Both the position numbers and the translations under genes were made by a program. Below the pieces are notes generated by a model that worked only from the letters and a program-made list of their open reading frames with translations, was not told the DNA's origin and searched no databases. 64,000 nucleotides of DNA from Gnetum montanum (taxonomy: Eukaryota; Streptophyta; Gnetopsida; Gnetales; Gnetaceae), in assembly GCA_015680685.1 (NCBI GenBank), contig MNCI01023969.1, positions 65,719 through 129,718 of the forward strand, read 5' to 3'. Positions 61,556-64,000 of the stretch are shown here, piece after piece (positions within the stretch are counted from its first letter, which is position 1; each line of letters begins with the position of its first letter).

Positions 61556-61560
61556 ATTGG
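61556..61560. repeat. Target site duplication ATTGG, right copy
   Basis: It repeats the five bases at 41270-41274. Confidence 0.95.
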
Positions 61561-62960
61561 GCTTCTGATACTAACTAGAACATTGCTTTTAGTATGTTAG
61601 ATTATGCTAAAGCTTATGACAAGACTAAAAGAAATTTCATTATTGATTGTCTTTGTAAACTAGGATTTGGTGATTATTTTATTTATCTTATCTATACCCT
61701 ACTTAATATTGGTAATGTTGATGTTGCTACATATTTTGGATTTAGTTTTGCCTTTTCTTTTCATCAATTAGTTTGTCAAGTTTATCCTCTTGCTTCGTAA
61801 TTTTTTATTATTATTGCAAAATTTCTTTCACATAATTTTCATTATGATTTGTAGAGGAATATTATTAAGGAAATTTCAATTGATGATCAAGGTGTGCAAA
61901 CACTTAACATGCACTTTGTAGATGATATTTTTTACAATGATTAACAATTATTTACAACATATTAATACTTTATTAACTAGAGTGAAAGAATAGTACATGT
62001 TATCAAGCTCTTGTATCATTTGGTAAAAATCTAGTATTTCTTGTAATGACAATATTGATGAGTAAGTTATTCTCAAGCTTTAGAAAATCTTGAAAAAATA
62101 TTTTCTCTTTAAAATGTTAAAATGGCCTTTTCTTTTGATCCTAATATAAATAATTTGGGGAATTATGTGTTTGATAAAATTGAAAAGAAGTTTGATAAAT
62201 AGAAAGAAGAAAAGCTTGCCCTTGCTAGCAAAGTTTTAGTTATTAAGTAGAAGCTCCAATCTACTCATGTTCATTACTCTAGTTTTTGGGTACCTTTAAA
62301 CATATCTTATAATAGAATTGGTCATACTCTTTGTTAGTTTTCTTGATCTTCTAAGTAACATAGAAAAAAGCTTTTCTAAAGTTGTTTGGGATATTTGTGC
62401 TAGTATTAAGAAAAATGGAGGACTTGATGCCAGAAAAATGGATTGCAAAGTGCATTGATAGAGATGATGTTTGGATGTGCCTATTAAGAAATAGACTTAT
62501 GCAAGAAAAGCCTAAAAATGATAATAGCTTGTCTTATAATAATTTTCTTCATCATCTTCTTTTTCCTTAGACCCTTTCTATTTCTATTTCTATTTCTCTA
62601 GTTCTTAAACAAATTTGGAAGCTAAGATGAAAGCTTAATAAATATTGGAATTACAACCATATTAAAATTTTAAAAGATATAAAAAATGGATTGTCATCCA
62701 AATGTCCAATGTTCATGTTACCAAGCTTGGATTTTAGGAGAATGGTAAATGAGAAAAAATATAACTTCTTTTAAATGGCTACACCCAAACTTGAACATAC
62801 ATCTTATGACTTGATAAGTAAGTATCTTACCATCACTCCAAGTGGTGGTCCCTAGTTTTAGGAGATATGGTTAATAAAATTAGGACATGTTAGCTTCCTT
62901 TTATTGAATGAGCTTGGGATACTAATTCATCTAGATTGTGTGCTACTTGAAGTAAATTTA
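61556..62960 (+). pseudogene. LINE 2 reverse transcriptase, C-terminal part
   Basis: It continues the left half: NIAFSMLDYAKAYDKTKRNF, then VCQVYPLAS (L1 has RQGCPLSP) and the catalytic MHFVDDIFYN (about 61910), which keeps both aspartates. Later pieces are ALASKVLVIK, LQSTHVHYSSFW (about 62240), and VVWDICASIKKNGGLDARKM (about 62380), the usual L1 tail. The trace fades near 62960. Many stops. Confidence 0.8.
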
Positions 62961-64000
62961 GTATCACTATAGTTTCCTATCTACATATGTGAAGTAAGGT
63001 CACTCCATTTGTGTTAAATCTTTCAATCTCACTATATCAAAATATTAAGAAAGATAATTTAATTGGCTAGAAAATAAGAAAACTAGCTACCTTTAATTAA
63101 TATAAAAGTTATTACAAAATGGTGATTCCACCATCCATAATCATTACAAAATCACTCATACACTGAATGATATTGCAGAGAATGAGGCTCTACAACCACA
63201 CAATGAATGTCCTTAATTCAATTCATAACCAAATGAGATCTCTCTCAAAATATAGGACTGAGATCCAAACACAAGCATACACAACATACACAAAGGCCAA
63301 CATCCATAATTAACCACAAAGATGCACATCAACACATGCAGTCTCTCACAACTATGCTCTCTTGCCACTCTTCATGTCATCTTATGTCAAAAACATGAAA
63401 CCCATGCAATATTTATTAAATCCAAGACAAGAACCCTAGAAACATTTTTCCATGATCAACTTAAATATTACAAGCTATTTCTATATTTTCTCATCTTATC
63501 TTGACTATTTTCTAACTTGGAACTACCAACTTAGAAGTTTCCCTAATTGTACAAGTCATCTCTAGGCTTGGATAGATGTCTCCTTGCAAAACCCAACATT
63601 TGGCTGAAACATTTCTTGGCTGCATGAGACATCCCTAAAAAAATTGAGATGTCTCTTGTAAGTTAAAAAATCTTTCCTAAGATGTCTCTAAGCAAGATGA
63701 GATGTCTCCCTATAAGCTAAAATGTCTCCTTTATATGTGAGATGTCTCTTGTCATAAGCCAACTCTTAATAGAAACATCTCCTAGACATGTGGGATGTTT
63801 CTTGCCTCCTTCTAGTTCTTGGCCAAAACGTCTTCTTAGCCTCCAAGACATCTTCACAATGCCTAAAACCTGCAAATATCACCTATAGAAATGTAAAAAA
63901 GAATTAGAAGAGGTGTTTCCACACCAATATGCACCATAGATGAATTACATGAAAGAAGGCTTCTAGCCTCCATGATTTGTATATAAAGAGAAATTTTTTT
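62961..64000. other. Flank right of LINE 2, possible promoter or LTR start at the end
   Basis: No coding trace. It contains the GATGTCTC cluster and ends with TTTGTATATAAAGAG, a TATA-like site on the plus strand at about 63978-63986. Confidence 0.4.
63560..63860. repeat. Cluster of GATGTCTC / GAGACATC words
   Basis: GAGATGTCTC or close variants occur about nine times on both strands within 300 bp (e.g. 63642, 63697, 63739). GAGATGTCTC is itself nearly a palindrome. The spacing is irregular, so this is not a simple tandem repeat. Confidence 0.75.

Noticed and set aside
1-64000. CRISPR arrays, bacterial operons, tRNA or rRNA genes
   Set aside because: No regularly spaced repeats with unique spacers and no convincing tRNA or rRNA sequence were seen; the primer sites are only short tRNA-complementary words.

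Overview
The window looks like intergenic DNA from a plant with a large, retrotransposon-packed nuclear genome. The support is A+T-rich sequence, Ty1/copia and Ty3/gypsy elements primed by plant-type tRNA sites, plant L1-type LINEs with a DUF4283-like ORF1, and a telobox promoter motif. Almost every coding trace is broken by stops and frameshifts, so most elements are old. A gymnosperm is a reasonable guess from the old, nested, slowly decaying elements, but the sequence does not prove it. No intact cellular gene, tRNA, rRNA or CRISPR array was seen.

Layout. (1) 1-3854 is the 3' end of an Athila-like element (element D): a long coiled-coil ORF, polypurine tract and 3' LTR. It sits in the integrase of a minus-strand Ty1/copia element (3855 to about 6683). 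(2) 6684-8560 is featureless AT-rich DNA. (3) 8561-26766 holds three related chromodomain Ty3/gypsy elements: A (plus), B (minus) and C (minus). A and B meet tail to tail in an inverted repeat at 13749-14870. B and C are tandem and share one LTR (20118-21119). A diverged relative of that LTR follows at 26777-27480. (4) 27481-30770 is unassigned DNA with splice-like motifs on the minus strand. (5) 30770-35870 is an L1-type LINE with recognisable ORF1 and ORF2. (6) 35875-37011 on the minus strand looks like the 5' end of a host gene: 5' exon, a 172-bp intron, a start codon and a broken coding exon. (7) 37741-41274 and 61556-62960 are two halves of a second, older LINE.

LINE 2 is split by a 20.3-kb Athila-like element (41275-61555) flanked by the 5-bp duplication ATTGG. 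That element is itself split by a second Athila-like element in reverse orientation (43568-50562), flanked by GATGT. A solo LTR of the inner family (52583-53408) sits where most of the outer reverse transcriptase has been lost. The inner element has gag and protease but no visible reverse transcriptase or integrase; a 209-base assembly gap lies exactly at that junction.

Together this is a layered record of insertions: LINE 2, then the outer Athila-like element, then the inner element. The most unusual biology is (a) a long ORF after pol, rich in coiled coil, present in two elements and preceded by a splice-acceptor-like site; (b) arrays of short palindromes at the start of the Athila-like LTRs; (c) a polyadenylation-like core shared by LTRs that otherwise differ; and (d) the tail-to-tail chromovirus palindrome. 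The window ends in DNA with a dense cluster of GATGTCTC words and a TATA-like site.
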